Positions 1-12,547 of a DNA stretch of 64,000 bases are shown here, in pieces (positions within the stretch are counted from its first letter, which is position 1; the number at the start of each line of letters is the position of its first letter). The translations under genes and the position numbers were made by a program. Source of the stretch: Xylaria sp. FL1777 (Eukaryota; Ascomycota; Sordariomycetes; Xylariales; Xylariaceae); the NCBI GenBank assembly GCA_022578965.1, contig MU400537.1, positions 62,001-126,000 of the forward strand, read 5' to 3'. Under the pieces are notes generated by a model. That model ran no database searches. It was not told where the DNA came from and saw nothing but the letters and a program-made list of their open reading frames with translations.

Positions 1-24
1 CACAATTAAAAATAAAAATAAATT

Positions 25-186
25 AAAACGTTTATAAAGTTAAAAATATATTAAATTCTTGTTAAAACAACAATAATATTAAATATCTTATTAAATAAAA
101 AAAATACTTATATACTAATAATACTTAAAAACTTAAAAAACACTTAAAAACTGCTGAAATAATTATAAACTAGTTTTATTGCTAAT
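25..186 (+). pseudogene. degraded chromodomain of gypsy integrase C-terminus
   Basis: Read in one frame, this segment gives the pattern NVYKVKNIL, then IKYLIK, a stop where chromodomains carry the tryptophan of the KWKGY motif, then NNT followed by a stop in place of the second tryptophan, then KLKKHLK. It aligns residue by residue with the chromodomain remnant at 49778-49930 in G1. Chromodomains at the integrase C-terminus define chromoviruses and target insertion to heterochromatin. Stops at former Trp, Gln or Arg codons mean it is dead. Confidence 0.75.
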
Positions 187-834
187 ACTTTAACTAGCTA
201 AAGCTAAAAAAAAAAAATTAACCTTAAACAAAACGTTTAGCACGTTTTAATTAAACTTTAAAAAAACAACTAACAATAGTAGTACTGCTTTAATACGCTG
301 TTTTTGTTTTTTAGCTATATAACGCTTTTTTGCTTTAACTTGCTTAAGCTTTTTTAAACTACTTAAACTACAAGCTATAGCAGCAGCTATTTTTTTTTGC
401 TATAATTTCTTTTATTGCTTAAAACAGCAGATTTTTGCACTTATTCTTTTATGCTTTTCTATTAGCATATTTAATTTATTCTTTAGCTTCTTGTACTAAA
501 AAGTAAGTTGCTACATTTGCTTAAAAAATAAACCTCTAGCATTATAATTTGCTTATTTAGCTGCAATACATTTAACATATCAATCAAAGTTAAATTTTAA
601 CATTAAACATTTTATGCTATAATAATTGCAGCAAAAGCATAAAGCCATTTTAATTAATTTTAATTTAATAAAGTAAAGCAAAGCAAAGTTTTGTTAAACC
701 TTTTGTTTAAAACGCAACAAACGAAGTTTTTTGGAAACCCTACTAGATATAATAAGCACAAAAAACAAAAAAAAAGAAATAAAAAAAAAAAACTTACAAA
801 AAAGAAAATATAAAATTATTAGAACAACAATTAC

Positions 835-847
835 GGGAAAAAAAAAA
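835..847 (+). other. polypurine tract of the truncated chromovirus
   Basis: GGGAAAAAAAAAA lies three bases before the LTR start (TGTTAC at 851), where plus-strand priming occurs in LTR retroelements. The corresponding tract in G1 is the AAAAAGAGGAA run just before 50598. Confidence 0.6.
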
Positions 848-850
848 TAA

Positions 851-1370
851 TGTTACAAAATAAGCTAACTAAGCTAATTAAAAAGCCATATATAAAAAAA
901 GCATGCGCAAAAAAAGTCCTATTTATTAAAAGAATATATATTTAAACTACTATAAAAGTTTAATACATAGACTTAATAAACTTAAGCGTTAAGTTTATTA
1001 AGCCTTAAACTTAACAAACTTAAGCGTTAAGTTCATTAAGCCTTAAACTCGAAACAATATAGCATTAAATCTATTAAAAAAAACAACGTTTATAAATTAT
1101 TACTACTATTTCCTTTGTTTATATAATTATGCACTTTCTATATTTAGTTATTTACTTAGTTCTTAGCTCTTTAGCTATTAATTTTTCTTATAACTATTAA
1201 GCACTAATATATTTATTACTTTTAAATTACTTAAAGCCTTTATTAATGCATAGTAATAAAAGTCCCCTAAAAACCTCCTTAACGGACTACCGCTAAGGAT
1301 CCTATTATTACCTGCAAATTAAAACCCCAAAAGCAAACCTGTTATATTAATGTATAACAGGTCCGTTACA
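851..1370 (+). repeat. 3' LTR (LTR-A), 520 bp, of the truncated chromovirus
   Basis: It starts TGTTAC and ends GTTACA, so it has TG...CA ends. The 3' two thirds (about 1120-1370) match the G1 LTRs at 31963 and 50598. The 5' part differs: instead of the G1 repeats it carries two copies of a ~40-bp unit built around CTTAAGCGTTAAG at 970-1050. The LTR is therefore a sister subfamily with a replaced U3 region. Confidence 0.85.
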
Positions 1371-2423
1371 ATTATAAAGCGCCTTAAAAAGTAATAATTA
1401 ATAAAAGCTAAAGCAATAAGTTTTTTTTTTTTTATTTTTTGTTTTTTTACTAATTGTTTTATTTTTTATTTTTGCTAATTATACAAGTTTATATAACTAA
1501 GTTATAATACATAAAACTATTTTTTTTTGCTTAAAACTAAGCGTATTTTTTATAGCTTTTTTTTTATTAGTTTTATATTTATTAGTTTTATAGCAGCTAG
1601 TTTATTAGCACTTTTTTTATTATTATGTTAAAAATATAAGTCTTTATTTTATTTTAACGTTTTTTAAATAGCTAAGCAGCTTAATTTTAGTATAAATTAT
1701 TATTATTTTTTTTTAAAAATGCATAAAAACAAAAAAAACAGAAATAAAAACTGCTTATTAGTTTTAATTACTTAAGTTTATTTTATTATATTAACGCTTG
1801 CATATAAGTTTTTTTACTTTTAATTGCTTTATTATTTTTATTTAAAACTAAACAGCTTTTTTTGCTTTTAGTTTAAATTATTTAATACTTAATAAAAACT
1901 TTAAAACTACTAAAAAGTAAAAAATACTATTATTATACTTTAAGAAATTACTAGTTTATATTTTATGCGTTTAAATTACTAGCAATAATTTAAAGCTGCT
2001 ATTAAGCAATAATAAGCATTTAATAAAACAGCAAACATTTAAGCAAAGTTTAAAGTAAGCTTAGCAAAAACAAAACTTTGCTATAAAAAATTAAGCAAGA
2101 TTATTTAATTATATAAAGCTAAAAAAAATAAAAACTAAAAAAAAAACAAAAGAAAATTTAACGATTTAGTATTAATAATTTTTATTTTATATATTTTTAA
2201 TTTTTTTATTATAAAAGTTTTATATATTTGCTTTTATAAATATTATAACTTAACTTTTTATATAATAATTATTTTTTTTTTATTTATTATGCTTAAGAAA
2301 AAATTTATAAGCTATGTAATAAAAAAAGATAATTACAAATTATATTAAAAAAAATATTGCTATATAAGCAAATTGTTTAATTTCCTTATTTTATTTTACT
2401 TTATATAACTTATTTAATTTATT

Positions 2424-2436
2424 TCTTTAGTTATTT
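2424..2436. repeat. 13-bp target site duplication, left copy (SINE)
   Basis: TCTTTAGTTATTT here is repeated exactly at 3166-3178 on the other side of the SINE. The empty site in X copy 2, around 17255-17270, has a single copy of the equivalent sequence. Long duplications of this kind come from LINE-type target-primed insertion. Confidence 0.85.
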
Positions 2437-3165
2437 TAATTTATATTACTTAAACAAACAGCTTATTAGTTATACTAGTAGCTATTTAGTAAAACTTTAT
2501 ATAAATAAAAACCTTCTTTAAAGCAAAAACTATTTATATATGCAAAATATATAACGGTTTTATTACAGATTTTATTAATTTGCCGCTTTTTTTATATAAT
2601 ACTTTGCTTTAAATCTTGTACGCTAAGTTAGCAGCGCTTTTGCTTTGCATTATAGAGGTAAAAAAATTAGCGCGCTAACAAAAAGGTCTTTTGTTGTAAT
2701 TATTATAAGTAAAGGCGCCCTTTTGCTAGTTTTAAAGTTGCAAGCTATAAACAATATAGTGTTAAATAAGTATTAAGCATTAATTAGCGCTATATTTATA
2801 AATTGCTTAGCATAAGCAGTAAGCTTTAAGTTTTAATTATGCTAAAAATATAAGCTGTTTATTATATAAAAAAACTAGTGCTTATATAGCATTAGTAACA
2901 AAAGCTAAAGCTGCTTGTTTTTATAATGTTTAGTACACTTAGTTAAGCACTTATGTTGCTTTACTAGTAGATCTACTGTTTTTGTTTTTGGCTTAATTAT
3001 TTAACTTTTAATTTTTGTGCCTTTAGTGCAGTAGGCATGCAGTTCGAACTAAGCTAAAAGCAAACCAACTTTTGCTTTAAATATAAGGCAACCGTAAACC
3101 AAGCAAAACTTAAACCCATAATTTCAAAAGAAATAGCTAAGCATATACCACTACGCCACTAGGCC
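2437..3165 (-). mobile_element. tRNA-derived SINE, 729 bp
   Basis: This block is present in the left arm of the X inverted repeat and absent from the right arm, and it is bounded by a perfect 13-bp direct repeat. On the minus strand it begins GGCCTAGTGGCGTAGTGG, which contains a pol III A box, followed about 30 bases on by a B-box-like GGTTTAAGTTT. A tRNA-like head, a long target duplication and the lack of any long frame define a SINE. Fungal SINEs of about 0.5-0.9 kb are known from other ascomycetes. I do not recognise the family. Its base composition is slightly richer than its surroundings. The LINE that mobilised it is not visible in this window. Confidence 0.8.
3106..3158 (-). promoter_or_regulatory. 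internal pol III promoter (A and B boxes) of the SINE
   Basis: The A box TGGCGTAGTGG is the complement of 3148-3158. The B box GGTTTAAGTTT is the complement of 3106-3116. The B-box consensus GGTTCRANTCC would give this sequence after C-to-T changes, so the promoter is probably inactive now. I cannot assign an amino-acid identity to the ancestral tRNA. Confidence 0.7.
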
Positions 3166-3178
3166 TCTTTAGTTATTT
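3166..3178. repeat. 13-bp target site duplication, right copy (SINE)
   Basis: TCTTTAGTTATTT, identical to 2424-2436. The next base differs (C here, T on the left), consistent with a mutated 14th position. Confidence 0.85.
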
Positions 3179-3959
3179 CTTTAAATATTTAAGCGTTATG
3201 CTAATTTTTTAAGCAATATTAAATTATTGCTTACTAATATTATACTTAATAAGTTAAACAATAAAATTAGCTTAAAAAAAACGTTTTAATTTATGTTTTA
3301 ATTTAGTTTTTTTTTTAGTTAAACAAACAAAAGTATTTTTAGTTAAAACTATTTATTTTTTAAAATTTTTAAACGTAAGATCTTTTTTAATTACTGTAGT
3401 TATTATATTAGCTTTAAAATATTTAGCTATATTGCTTTTAAACTTATAAAATAAACAGTTTTATAACTAAATAATAAACGCGTAGTTAATATATGTATTA
3501 AACCTTTATTTTAAAATAATATAACAAAAAAAAAAAATAAAGCTTTATATACTTTTTGCTTTTTGCTATTATTAATAACTATTTATAATACTTATAAAGC
3601 ATAACATTTTATATTTTAAACAGCTATATAAATATAGCTATAAGTTAGCAAAAATTATAAAGAATTTAATATATATATTTGCTTTAAAAACTGCTTTTAG
3701 TTGCTTTTATATATAATAAGCAAAATTTTAAATGCTTTTGCTTTTTTATTTAGCTAAAGCTAGCTTAAATATATTAATTTATATAATATATACAAAAAAA
3801 ATCATAATTAACTTTTTATTAAATATATTTATTGCTAATATTACTACTAAAAATTTTAATTTATAAATAGCTTAATGCTTAATTATATAAAACAAAAAAA
3901 GTTAGCTAAATAAAAAAAACAAAATTTAAAAAGAAAAAAAACATATATATTTTGCTACT

Positions 3960-6900
3960 TATTAATAAACTTAACTTTTTAAATATTATAAATATAACTA
4001 TTTATTAGCTAAGCAATATTAATTTTTTAAATATTAATTAACTGTTATAATGCTTTTTAATTATTTAAAACTTTATTAATAACGCAAGAATTATTTTTTA
4101 AGTGCTTAATTAAGCAAGCATTAATTATATTACTTAAAAATAAAAACTTTATAATAAAGGCATAAACTAAGTAATTTAGAGATTTAAGCACTAAAGAAAA
4201 AAATTGCAAAAAAGATTTAAGCTTTAAAACTATTCGAAAAAAAACAGATTAAAAAAAAAAACAAGCTTTTTTTTTATACTTATTAAAACTTAAGTTATTT
4301 ATTTTGCTATTAGTAGCAATAAATATTTAAAAAAAATAAGTTATAAATATATTAAAAAAAAGTTAAAAAATAACTATTTAGCTAATTAAAATTACTTTAT
4401 TTGCTTATTTTCTAATTAATACTAATATAAATATATAAAAAATAATTATTATAAAAGCATTTAATAATTAATGATTTATTTTAGCAATAAAATAATTAAT
4501 TAATAAATTAAAAATAGTGTAATAAGTTTATAAAAAAAAAGTGCGCTAGTTTAAAAATATATATTTTAGCTTTTTTTTTATTATATTTGCTTTATTAAAC
4601 CTTTTATTTATATTTAACTTTGTTATTTTATTTATTTAATAAGTTTTAATTTTTTACATTTAATATAAATGCTTTTAGCATTTATATTTAAAAGATTTTA
4701 TAATTACTAAAAAGTAATAATTTATATTAGCAATTAAAAATATCAAACTATATATAGCAAGCAATATTAATATTAATACTTGCATTTTATATTTTTTATA
4801 TTATTTGCTTTTATATTTTTAATTTATATTAAAATTTTTAACTTGCTTGCATTTTTTACTAAATTGCAAAACATAATAAAAGCATATATACGCTTAAATA
4901 TTATTAAAAATTACTTTTATTATATATATACGCTTTTAATTATTATATTTTTTATTTTTAAAGAAGTTATTAATATTACAAATTAACTAAAAATAAAGGC
5001 ATTTTTTTTTAAAAGTTCTAAAAAGCTAATACTTAATATTAAAGTATATAAGCAATTAATATAAAAAATAGCAAACTTTAAAAAAAAAACAAAAAGAAAA
5101 GAAAATAAGCATATATATATAAACTTAACTACTAATTATAAAAAGCCTTTTTTTAAAAACTAACGGCTTTTTAAGAATAGCTTTAAAAAAAAACTAGTAA
5201 TTATTAAAAATTTAAAGTATAAAAAATATTTAGCTTATTAGCTTTTTTTATAAATTAAAAAACTAAATATAAAAAATGTTTAACTAAAAAATATATTGCT
5301 TTTTTTAGTTAATGTTTTTTTAAAGTCCGTTTTAAAGTTTTACTTTATATAAAAAAAAATAACCTTTATAAAAAGTTTGTTTTTTAAAAACTTAAAAAAA
5401 AGAAAAAAAGTAGTATTAAAAAAGCACTTTAGCTATATATTCTTTAAAAATAACAAAACTTGCTAAAACTTATTTTTAGATTTAATTTAACAAATATAAA
5501 AAAAAGCAATATACTTAATACATAAAAGGTATTATAATAAAAAAGCGTTAAAATATTAGTAGTTTATACTATATATAATTTTAATAAAAGTTTTTTATAT
5601 TTTTAATTTATTGCTTAGTAAAAAAACGCTTAATTTTTAAAAAAAGGCTTTTATAATATATTTTATTATATAAAACTGCTTAGTAAACATAAATAAAATG
5701 CTACTTTATATGTTTAAACTAAAAACTAAATATTTAAAAGCATTTTTATAAGCTATAAATTAAATATTAAGATTTATAGCTATAAAAAGTTTTATAATAT
5801 TAATATAGTACTTATTTAAAATTAAAAAATATTGCAAAAATAACAATTTTTGCTTTAATAAATTTAACGTTATGTTTATAAAAAATTTAATAGTTTTAGT
5901 AATAAAGCTAAAACTATATAAAAAATGAAAACCTGTAGTATAAAAACTAAATATTTAATAATTATTATTTATAAAATCTTTAAGAAAATTGCTATTAAAA
6001 AAAGCTTTAAATAATTATTAAAAAAATAATAATATAAAACATTTTAATAAACTAAAGCTTTATAAAAAACAAAAGCTAGTTTATTATTTTTTGCTAAATA
6101 AAGTTTTAAAAATAATATATAAAAATAATAAAAAATAATAACTAAAGATTTTTCTTTTAAAATAACAAATAATTATTAAAAGAACTTATTAGTATAAACA
6201 AAAATATTTAAATTACTAAAGAAAGCTTGCTATTTATAGCTGCTATAAAGATTTTTATAAAGTAAACATTATAAAATAAAAAATTAAAGCTGTTTATATT
6301 ATAAATATCTTTATAAAGCTAAACGCTAAAAAATAGCTAAATAAACATAAAATAAAAGCTTTACTAAACGTATTGCTTTAGCTATATATAAATAAAAAAG
6401 CTAAAGCTTTAAAAATAAGTATTAAACCTAAATATAACTAATTTATAAAAAATCTTTTTATAAACTAGCAAAATATAAAATAAACTATAATAATTGCTAT
6501 AACTTTTTAAATAAAATATTTTATAATAAAATATTGCTTAAATAATTATTAAATTATTATTTTTATTAATACTGTTTTAAAAGTAGTATATATTTTAAAC
6601 TTTAAATATGCTATTAATAAAAATAACAAACAAATTTTCTAAAAATTACAAAAATATTAAATAATAAAGCATTTTAATATAAAGGTTATATTAAGCTATT
6701 TTATATTTTTTTGCTTTTATTAGTGCAATAATTATATATATAAGTTTATTAAAGCTTTATATTTATATTATATGTTTTATAACTTAATAAGCTAATATTT
6801 AAAAAAAAGTATTAATAATTAAAAAAGTTATAAATAGCTTATTTAATTTTTAAAAGCAAACTTTAAAAGGCATTTTAGCTTTAAGTTATAAAAACATTTA

Positions 6901-7570
6901 TGTTTATTGCTTTTAATAAGCACTAAGCTTTATTATTTTTTAAAAAAACTAAAAGCAACTTTCTTTAAATTTAATAAGTTAGCTTTTTTATTATTAAGCG
7001 CTAAAAATACATAAAATAAAAAAAAAACGCTAAAAAAAAAACTAAAAGTTAATTATTTTGTTCTTTTAGTGCTTTTTACTTTAAAGCATAAAAAAAGTTC
7101 TTAATAAAAAAAATTAACAATTATACTAAAAAAGTTATATTATAAGCAATATAAAAACGTTTTAGCAATATAAAGTTATTTTGTTATAAAAACCTTTATA
7201 AATATTTTCTTTTTTAAGTATAATAAACTAAGTATAAGATTTAGCTAAGCTTAATAGTTTAAAAAAAAAAAAGTATAAACTTTTTATAAGCACTTTTATA
7301 AAAAAAACGCTAAGCATTTTTAAAAGCTTTTGCTTATATATTTAAATACGTAAAAAAGCTAAAACTAGTTTTAATAAAGCTATAATGCTTTTATAAGCGC
7401 TAAAGCTTAAGCTATTTTTAAATATAGCAAAAGAAATAAAAAAGAACTTATAGAACTAAATAAGCAAAAAATAATAATATTAATCCTGTTTAAAAAACAT
7501 TAGTAAAAATAAGAAACTTTATAATTATAAGTATTAAAATAAACTAAAAGTAGCTATATTTTAATAAAAA
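3960..7570 (+). pseudogene. degraded long reading frame of element X, copy 1; function unrecognised
   Basis: From 4780 to about 7560 a single frame runs through more than 900 codons, broken only by TAA and TAG, and a weaker coding-like signal starts near 3960. The second copy (minus strand, about 15.67-12.87 kb) preserves the same frame. Near the C-terminal third both copies share the segment YYFLKKLKAT followed by NKLAFLLLSAKNT. Positions such as Arg/stop and Arg/His differ between copies, as expected for C-to-T damage of a real gene. The C-terminal ~100 residues are Lys-rich. It lies downstream of a gypsy pol in copy 2, so it could be a third open frame of the retroelement or a separate nested element. 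I do not recognise the family. Confidence 0.55.
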
Positions 7571-7573
7571 AAA

Positions 7574-7879
7574 ATTAAAATAAAATAAAGTAGCTAAATA
7601 AGCTAACTAGCTAGTTAAAATAAGTTTAAACTAAGTTATATAGTAAGAATAAAAATATAAATATTACGCTAAATTTTGAAGTATAAATTTAACTATTATG
7701 TATAACATTATGAAAATTAGCTATGGTTGCTTTATTTGTATTATTAAATAGCCCTTTAATTAATCGTTTAATTTCTTAATTTATACATGGCTTAATTGCT
7801 TAAATGCATAAGTTATAACTTATTTTCTTGCAAATAAAGTGTTATAATAAATCTTACGCAATTATACTGCTTTATTTTA
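7574..7879 (-). repeat. ~306-bp terminal repeat of X, copy 1
   Basis: It is one of three copies of this unit; the others are 12548-12854 and 27205-27512, both in the opposite orientation to this one. Recognisable parts are the AAAGGGCTATTTAAC-like core and the AAATAAAGCAGTATAATT edge, seen here as their complements. It lies directly after the long degraded frame, where a 3' LTR would be, and a purine run precedes it (7564-7574). Confidence 0.7.
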
Positions 7880-9429
7880 ATATATATAACTTCGTTTAAA
7901 AACTAAAGGTTATTATTTAGGTTTATTTAAGGAGCTCTAAAAACAAAAAGCATTTTAAAGCTATTATAAAGTTAAGCTAGTAGTATATTTAGTATTATAG
8001 TTATGTTATTTATAGCTTTTAACTATTTTGTTTTTTAAAAACACATGTTTGTTATATAAAATAACACTATTATTGCAAAATTAACAACAATAATATTTAT
8101 GGCTATTAATTTAACAATGTTATATTTACTGTTTTGCACTATTACTAGCTAGCTAATTTAAAGCCTTATGCTTAAAAACCTTAATTAAGCTAAAATTGTC
8201 TTAAGAAAAAACTAGCCTTTTTTTTATATTAGAAAAATCCTTTTTTGCATTAAGCTTTTTGTTTATTTGCACTTTTAGCTTATATATATAATTAGTTATT
8301 TTTTTAATTAAATAATTAAAGTTTAATTTACGCTTTAACTATTTTATGCTAAAGTTATATATTAGCTAAATTTAATAGTAGTATATATATATTGCTTTTT
8401 TTATTTTTACTATTATATTTAAAAGGAGCTTTAAAACGTTATATTTTATTAACTAGTGCATTTTATTAAAGGCTGCTTTTAGGTTTAATAAAATAGCAGC
8501 TTTGCAAAAACACTTAATTATAAATCTAAATGTATTAAGCTTTATAAACATAGGTTTCTTTTAAAATATTGCATTATTGCTGTTTTTAACTTTAAATAAG
8601 TTAGCTTTAGCAAAAAAAAACTATTGTTTAGCTGCTTGCTTGCTTACTTTAAATAACTTAATAGCTTTATTAAATTTTTCGTTTTTAATTAGCTTTAGTA
8701 TAAATAGCTTGCTTATTAAAAACTTATATAAACTAATTACTATTTAAGCTGCTTTTATTTTTTTTTTAGTTAGCTTGCAATAAATAATACTATTAAAGCT
8801 TTTTACATTAATTGTTTGCATATTAAGGATTTTTTAAATACTTTGCTTTTTAGTAGCACTTAGTATAATTTAATAATATGTTTATATATTTAATAATGCT
8901 ATAGCAAGTAAATAACTTATGTTATTTTATGCTATTTAGTTTTAAAGTTTATTAAAGAAATTACAAGATTTTAATTTAATTAAGTGCTAAAACTGCAAGC
9001 TTAAAGCGCTTAACGTAGTTAAAAATTTAACTGCTTTTGCTTTCTAGTTTTTGATTTTCTGTTTTTTATTTATAATATTTTTGCATATTTTATTATACAA
9101 CTTTTTTATTTATTGTTTAAAGGTATTATACTTGCTTTTTTATAGTTCTTTGTTTAATACTAAGTTTTATAAATAAAATACTTATATTTAGAAATCTTTA
9201 ATGCTGTTTTAATAATGTACTACTTTTTAAAAAATATTTATAATAGTTTTAGTTAAGTTGTTTGCTTTATTAAGTATACTTATAACTTTTTTAATAAATA
9301 AAAAGCACATTTTGCTGTTTTTTAATATACTAATAATCTTAAAAGAAATAAAAAAAATAAAAGCAGTATTTTTAAGAGTATATGTTTTAAAAGCATATGT
9401 TTTATTAAAAATATATGTTTTTTTAAAGG

Positions 9430-9600
9430 TATTTAGCTTTTAAAAAGTTAGTGTTTTTAAAAGAATTAGCTAAAAAATTAGCTAAAAAGTTAGTATTTTT
9501 AGTAAAATTAGCTAAAAAGTTAGTGTTTTTAATAAAGTTAGCTAAAAAGTTAGCTAAAAAATTAACTAAAAAGTTAGCTAAAAAGTTAGCGTTTTTTTTT
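9430..9600. repeat. tandem repeat of GCTAAAAAGTTA-type units
   Basis: About ten imperfect copies of a 12-bp AGCTAAAAAGTT motif are interspersed with GTGTTTTTAATA spacers. A short GCTAAA hexamer run follows at 9638-9664. Confidence 0.8.
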
Positions 9601-10444
9601 GTTTAAGGGTATTTTTATTTTTAAAGGTTAATTTAAGTAAAAAGCTAAAGCTAAAGCTAAAGCTGCTTTTATTAGTTAACCGCATAAACTATAAAGTTTA
9701 TATATTATTAATAATTAATAAAAATAAATGTTCGTAAAACGTTATAATAGCTAAATATGCAAAGTTTTGCTGTTTTTTGCTAGTAATAAAGTAAAAAAAA
9801 AGAAAAAAACAAAAAAGAAAAAATAAATAAGTAGCAAGCAGTAGTAATAAAATAACGCGTACTTAAAATAGCATAATAGCTGCTTTTTATTAAATAACTA
9901 GCTAAAGTATATACTTATAAATAGTTAAAAAAACAAAATATATACTAGTAAATATATTATGTATTAAGTGCTTTATGCACTTTTATAGTTATTTTATTTT
10001 TAGTAGCAAATATTATTTAAAATATTAAAGGTTAAAAAATAACCTTTTATTTTTAAGTATTCTATTATATTTGTTTTTAAAACAAAAAAACTAAAGAGCT
10101 TATATAGCTGCACTAAAAAAGCTTAGTTTTGCTTTAAATGCAAACTTTTTTATAAGTTATTAATACATATTCTAATAAATAAACAATATCTCGATAAAAA
10201 TAATAAACTAAAAAATACCTAAATAAAAATAAACGTTAATATTTAGGTTATTTTTTATAATCTTAATGTTGCAGTAAAAGCAGCTAAAATAAATGTTTGT
10301 TTAATATTAATATATTACTAATAAAACAAAAGTATTAACTTATTATTAAAAACTAGCAAAACAAACAAATAACATAATATAATTATAATTCTTAATATAA
10401 AAAGGTATATTTTGCATATAAAGCGTAGTAATAATTACATTATA

Positions 10445-10575
10445 TATGTTATATTAAAGTAAAAATATATATATAGCAATAAGTGAAAATATAAGTGTAG
10501 CATTAAATAAAAATATATATTAAGTAAAAATATACATATAATATTAAATAAAAATATATATGTAATAAAAATATG
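10445..10575. repeat. tandem repeat of TTAAATAAAAATATATA-type units
   Basis: Four to five imperfect direct copies of a ~30-bp AT-only motif ending in AAAATATATA. Confidence 0.6.
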
Positions 10576-11104
10576 CAAAGAATTTATAGTTTATATATTA
10601 AGTATATATTATAAATAATTAAGCAATAAAGCTATGCTTAATTAAAAACAAGGAGTTTTTGCTTAAAACACTTACTTAACAATAGTTTATTGTTTTTTAT
10701 CTTTAATAATTTATAGCAAAAACTTTTATATAGTTTGCGCTTTTTTAAGCTAGTTATAATATAATTAATCTTTAGAAAATTTGCTTATTTATTATATCTT
10801 AAGCTATTTTTAAATTAATTTAAGCTATAAGTAGTTCGTGTTATCATTAAAGCTTTAAAATTACTTGCAATTATAATACACTAGTTTTTAGTTCTATATT
10901 AGTGCTATTTAAAATGCTGTTTATTTTTAGTGATTATGCACTTAAGCTGCATTTTTATTATTGTAACTAAACAAAGCCACTAGGTTTTAGTTTATATAAT
11001 AAAAGCGTTAAAAGTTGTTTATTTTTGTTTTAAGTACATAAAATACGTAAAAAACTAATTATAACTAAAACAAATAACAAGCAATAAAAGTTAGCTTTAC
11101 TATT

Positions 11105-11275
11105 AATTTGTTTAACAGTTTTGCTATTACTGCTATTACTTTATTAGCTAAATATTTAACAAAGCTCCTAAGAAACATAAAACATGCTACTATTGCTTTG
11201 CTAACTAAACATTTAACAAGGCTTTTAGTTATTACTTTGCTAGCTAAATATTTAACGAAGCTTATAAAAAACATA
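11105..11275. repeat. tandem repeat around GCTAAATATTTAACAAAGCT
   Basis: Three imperfect copies, near 11145, 11205 and 11245, are open in frames on both strands. The short frames here are therefore repeat artefacts, not genes. Confidence 0.65.
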
Positions 11276-11504
11276 GAACAAAAAAAGCTGCTTAAAGCTA
11301 TCGTTTAAAAATATTTAAAGCATAACACTTAAAGGATAATAAAAGCTATATAAATTAAGCAAGTTAAATAAAAAAGATGCAACAAATGTTAAACGTACCA
11401 CAGGGCTAAAGTTAAAATCTAAAAGTTCATTAACGGCTTGCTTTTAACCTTTAGCTTTTTTAAAAAAAAAAGCTTCGTTAAATTGCTTAATAAAGTTATT
11501 ATCC

Positions 11505-11960
11505 TCATAAAATCCCTTAGTAAATAAGCTTTAGTCTTAATAATAAAAAGCTTAAATAAAATAATCCAATAAGCAAAAAAATAAAGGTATATTAAAATAT
11601 AATGCAGCTTTTTTATAAACATTGTTATTTGTATAAAGTTGCTGTTTAACTTTACCTTAAGGGTAATTATCCTTATAACCTTTATTTTTCTTAGTAAAAA
11701 AGTCTTTATAACTTTTACCTTTAATAAAAAGGTTATTATTATTATAACCGTTTCTTTTAATAAATAAACCTTAGTTTAAAGCTTTAATAAAATAATTTAG
11801 TAAGCAAAAAAATAAAAGTATATTAAGTTGCTATTTATTATTTTATAGATCATTATTTTTATAACCTTTGTTTTTTTTAGTAAATAAGCCTTAGTTTTAA
11901 TAATAAAAAGCTTAAATAAAATAATCTAATAAGCAAAAAAATAAAAGTATATTAAGTTAT
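11505..11960. repeat. three direct copies of a ~80-bp unit
   Basis: Copies at about 11510-11595, 11757-11828 and 11877-11957 share AAAATAATCTAATAAGCAAA followed by AAAATAAAAGTATATTAA. Unlike their surroundings they keep some CC dinucleotides. No function can be read. Confidence 0.75.
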
Positions 11961-12547
11961 TAATTATTACTTTGCAAAATATATAATTTAGCTTTTTTGT
12001 TAATAATGTTCTTTTAAGGGCTATTTAGTGTACTAAATTGTTTGTTTTTTTTTTAACTTCGCAAAACATATAGTTTAACTTTATAAACATTATTTCTTTA
12101 AAGGTTATTTAATTATGCTTTAAAAATACCTTTAGCTTATATTATAGCTATTATGTTTACTTTTGTTTTATTACTGTTTTAATTGTTTTATGTTTAAGTA
12201 ATAATTTAGTTTAGCTATATAACTTAATGTTTGCTTTAAGTAAGCTTTATAATAATAATTTTTTGCTTTATAAGCTAGCTAAGCTTAAAGTATAAACTAT
12301 TCCTAATTTTAGAAAATATAATAAAACAATACTATTTGTTGTAATTTATTTTATATATAGCAATAAACAACTTATTTAAGTGCCACGTTTTAACTGTTTG
12401 TAGTTATACTTTTATATTAGCAAGCTAAGCTAATTTTAGCTGCTTATATTATAAATAAAACTAAATTTTAGCAAAAACTAAAAAAAGAGGTCTTTTATAA
12501 ACTACTTATAAACTATTAATTAATAACAATATGTTTATTTAATATAT

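Larger units (their letters stand above)
1..1370 (+). mobile_element. 3' end of a Ty3/gypsy chromovirus (G1 family), truncated by the window edge
   Basis: The stretch matches, with mostly C/T and G/A differences, the 3' end of the complete G1 element at 49745-51091. It shows the same order: chromodomain remnant, non-coding 3' region, purine-rich tract, LTR. The 5' part and 5' LTR lie outside the window. It is inserted in copy 1 of element X: after the LTR the sequence continues as X, and the uninterrupted counterpart in X copy 2 ends its match near 18313. The five bases after the LTR (ATTAT, 1371-1375) fit ACTAC at the empty site in copy 2 after C-to-T change, as expected for a 5-bp target duplication. 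Confidence 0.85.
1371..7879 (+). mobile_element. element X, copy 1 (5'-truncated left arm of the inverted repeat)
   Basis: The reverse complement of this stretch matches 12548-18313 along its whole length, apart from the SINE at 2437-3165. Net arm length is about 5.78 kb on both sides. Differences are overwhelmingly C/T and G/A. Its left edge is the junction with LTR-A, so the copy probably continued further left before that insertion. It contains a long degraded reading frame on the plus strand, followed by the ~306-bp terminal repeat. The pol genes of X are seen only in copy 2. Confidence 0.85.
7880..12547. other. spacer between the inverted X arms; no gene seen
   Basis: This 4.7-kb stretch separates the two X copies. 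I see no recognisable protein domain. It holds several tandem repeats, listed separately. The few open frames here are under 70 codons and arise from the repeats, being open on both strands near 11.1-11.3 kb. Confidence 0.6.

Noticed and set aside
4780..4986. 68-codon plus-strand open stretch as a small independent membrane protein
   Set aside because: It is in frame with the long degraded frame of X copy 1 and is best read as one surviving piece of it; hydrophobicity follows from T-rich codons.
11065..11308. Overlapping open stretches on both strands
   Set aside because: Both come from the same ~20-bp tandem repeat with few possible stops; no domain is visible on either strand.
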